From the NCBI RefSeq assembly GCF_014646515.1, contig NZ_BMNK01000008.1:124001-188000 (forward strand): a DNA stretch of 64,000 bases. Direction: 5' to 3'. Position numbers and translations under genes: made by a program. A model generated the notes under the pieces. That model was not told where the DNA came from, ran no database searches, and saw only the letters and a list, made by a program, of their open reading frames with translations. The stretch comes from Nonomuraea glycinis. GTDB lineage: Bacteria > Actinomycetota > Actinomycetes > Streptosporangiales > Streptosporangiaceae. The number at the start of each line of letters is the position of its first letter. The first letter of the stretch is position 1. Of the stretch, positions 63,881 to 64,000 are shown piece after piece.

Positions 63881-64000
63881 CCCGGCGAGTATTTCAGTGG
63901 AAGCTCATAGACATCGCAGGTCGGGATCGCGCCGCCAGGCTCGGACCGGGCGTCGCGCGGGCAGCGGCCCTTCGGGCAGCGGTATCCGCCGGGCGGCGGC
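63877..64000 (-). CDS. Cysteine-rich C-terminus of a gene running off the window
   Basis: The minus-strand frame is open to the right edge and ends at the TGA at 63877-63879, overlapping the next start by ATGA. The last 40 residues include YRCPKGRCPRDAR and IPTCDVYELPLKYSPG, a C-x4-C ... C pattern like the zinc-ribbon tails on actinomycete multi-domain (effector-associated) proteins. Most of the gene is outside the window, so the identity is open. Confidence 0.6.
   Translation of the reverse strand, partial: PPPGGYRCPKGRCPRDARSEPGGAIPTCDVYELPLKYSPG

Overview
The window is 64 kb of very GC-rich DNA with dense genes on both strands, many GTG starts, TGATG/ATGA/GTGA start-stop overlaps and several apparently leaderless promoters. 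The families present (DUF574 SAM methyltransferase, XRE+DUF5753 regulator, SCO6745 family, CGNR regulator, polyphosphate glucokinase, DUF4253, MacS-like kinase) point to a chromosomal segment of a filamentous actinomycete. Streptosporangiales (Nonomuraea/Streptosporangium-like) is my best guess from protein flavour. There are no rRNA genes, CRISPR arrays, insertion sequences or large biosynthetic assembly lines.

Layout. 0-9 kb: a cut Uma2-like gene, hrpA, a glyoxalase-like gene divergent from a MarR regulator with two operator copies, polyphosphate glucokinase, a secreted TIGR03118 protein, TenA, HAD phosphatase and an orphan LuxR response regulator. 9-24 kb: lipoprotein carboxylesterase, DUF4253, DUF574 methyltransferase, a double-HTH XRE regulator, an Asp/Glu-racemase-superfamily gene, a 939-residue sigma-like transmembrane protein with internal repeats, a secreted S15 peptidase, a FadR-type regulator and a decayed methyltransferase gene. 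24-27 kb: CDGSH iron-sulfur protein facing a tightly coupled methyltransferase / haem-oxygenase-like diiron protein / glycosyltransferase operon, with an iron-box-like site nearby. 27-35 kb: a complete nitrate-assimilation operon (narK, molybdopterin nitrate reductase, FAD oxidoreductase, nirB, nirD) whose stops and starts overlap throughout. 36-40 kb: ROK kinase and nanE divergent from a GntR/HutC regulator, with a long palindrome and a DasR-type dre-like site between them, then a small membrane protein and initiator tRNA. 40-51 kb: a Tet(M)/Otr(A)-like ribosomal protection gene with an overlapping upstream ORF, HD phosphohydrolase, monooxygenase, hydrolases and their regulators, PP2C phosphatase and a MacS/LuxR two-component pair.

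The most unusual region is 51.16-52.27 kb. A conserved actinobacterial protein gene of unknown function is followed on the same strand by an array of tRNA-like modules in circularly permuted order: T-arm, 3' acceptor strand, a 7-8 nt linker, 5' acceptor strand, then D-arm. Two modules each have seven-pair acceptor stems and canonical T- and D-arm signatures, and the array ends in a strong terminator hairpin. I regard this protein-plus-permuted-RNA unit as the best candidate for an undescribed system here.

52-64 kb: SCO6745-family protein, epoxide-hydrolase-like protein, a MerR regulator with a textbook 19-bp spacer promoter, DHFR-like and AraC genes, ornithine cyclodeaminase family, a second two-component system, a WYL regulator divergent from RidA, a second RidA, a membrane protein and the cut end of a cysteine-rich protein gene.
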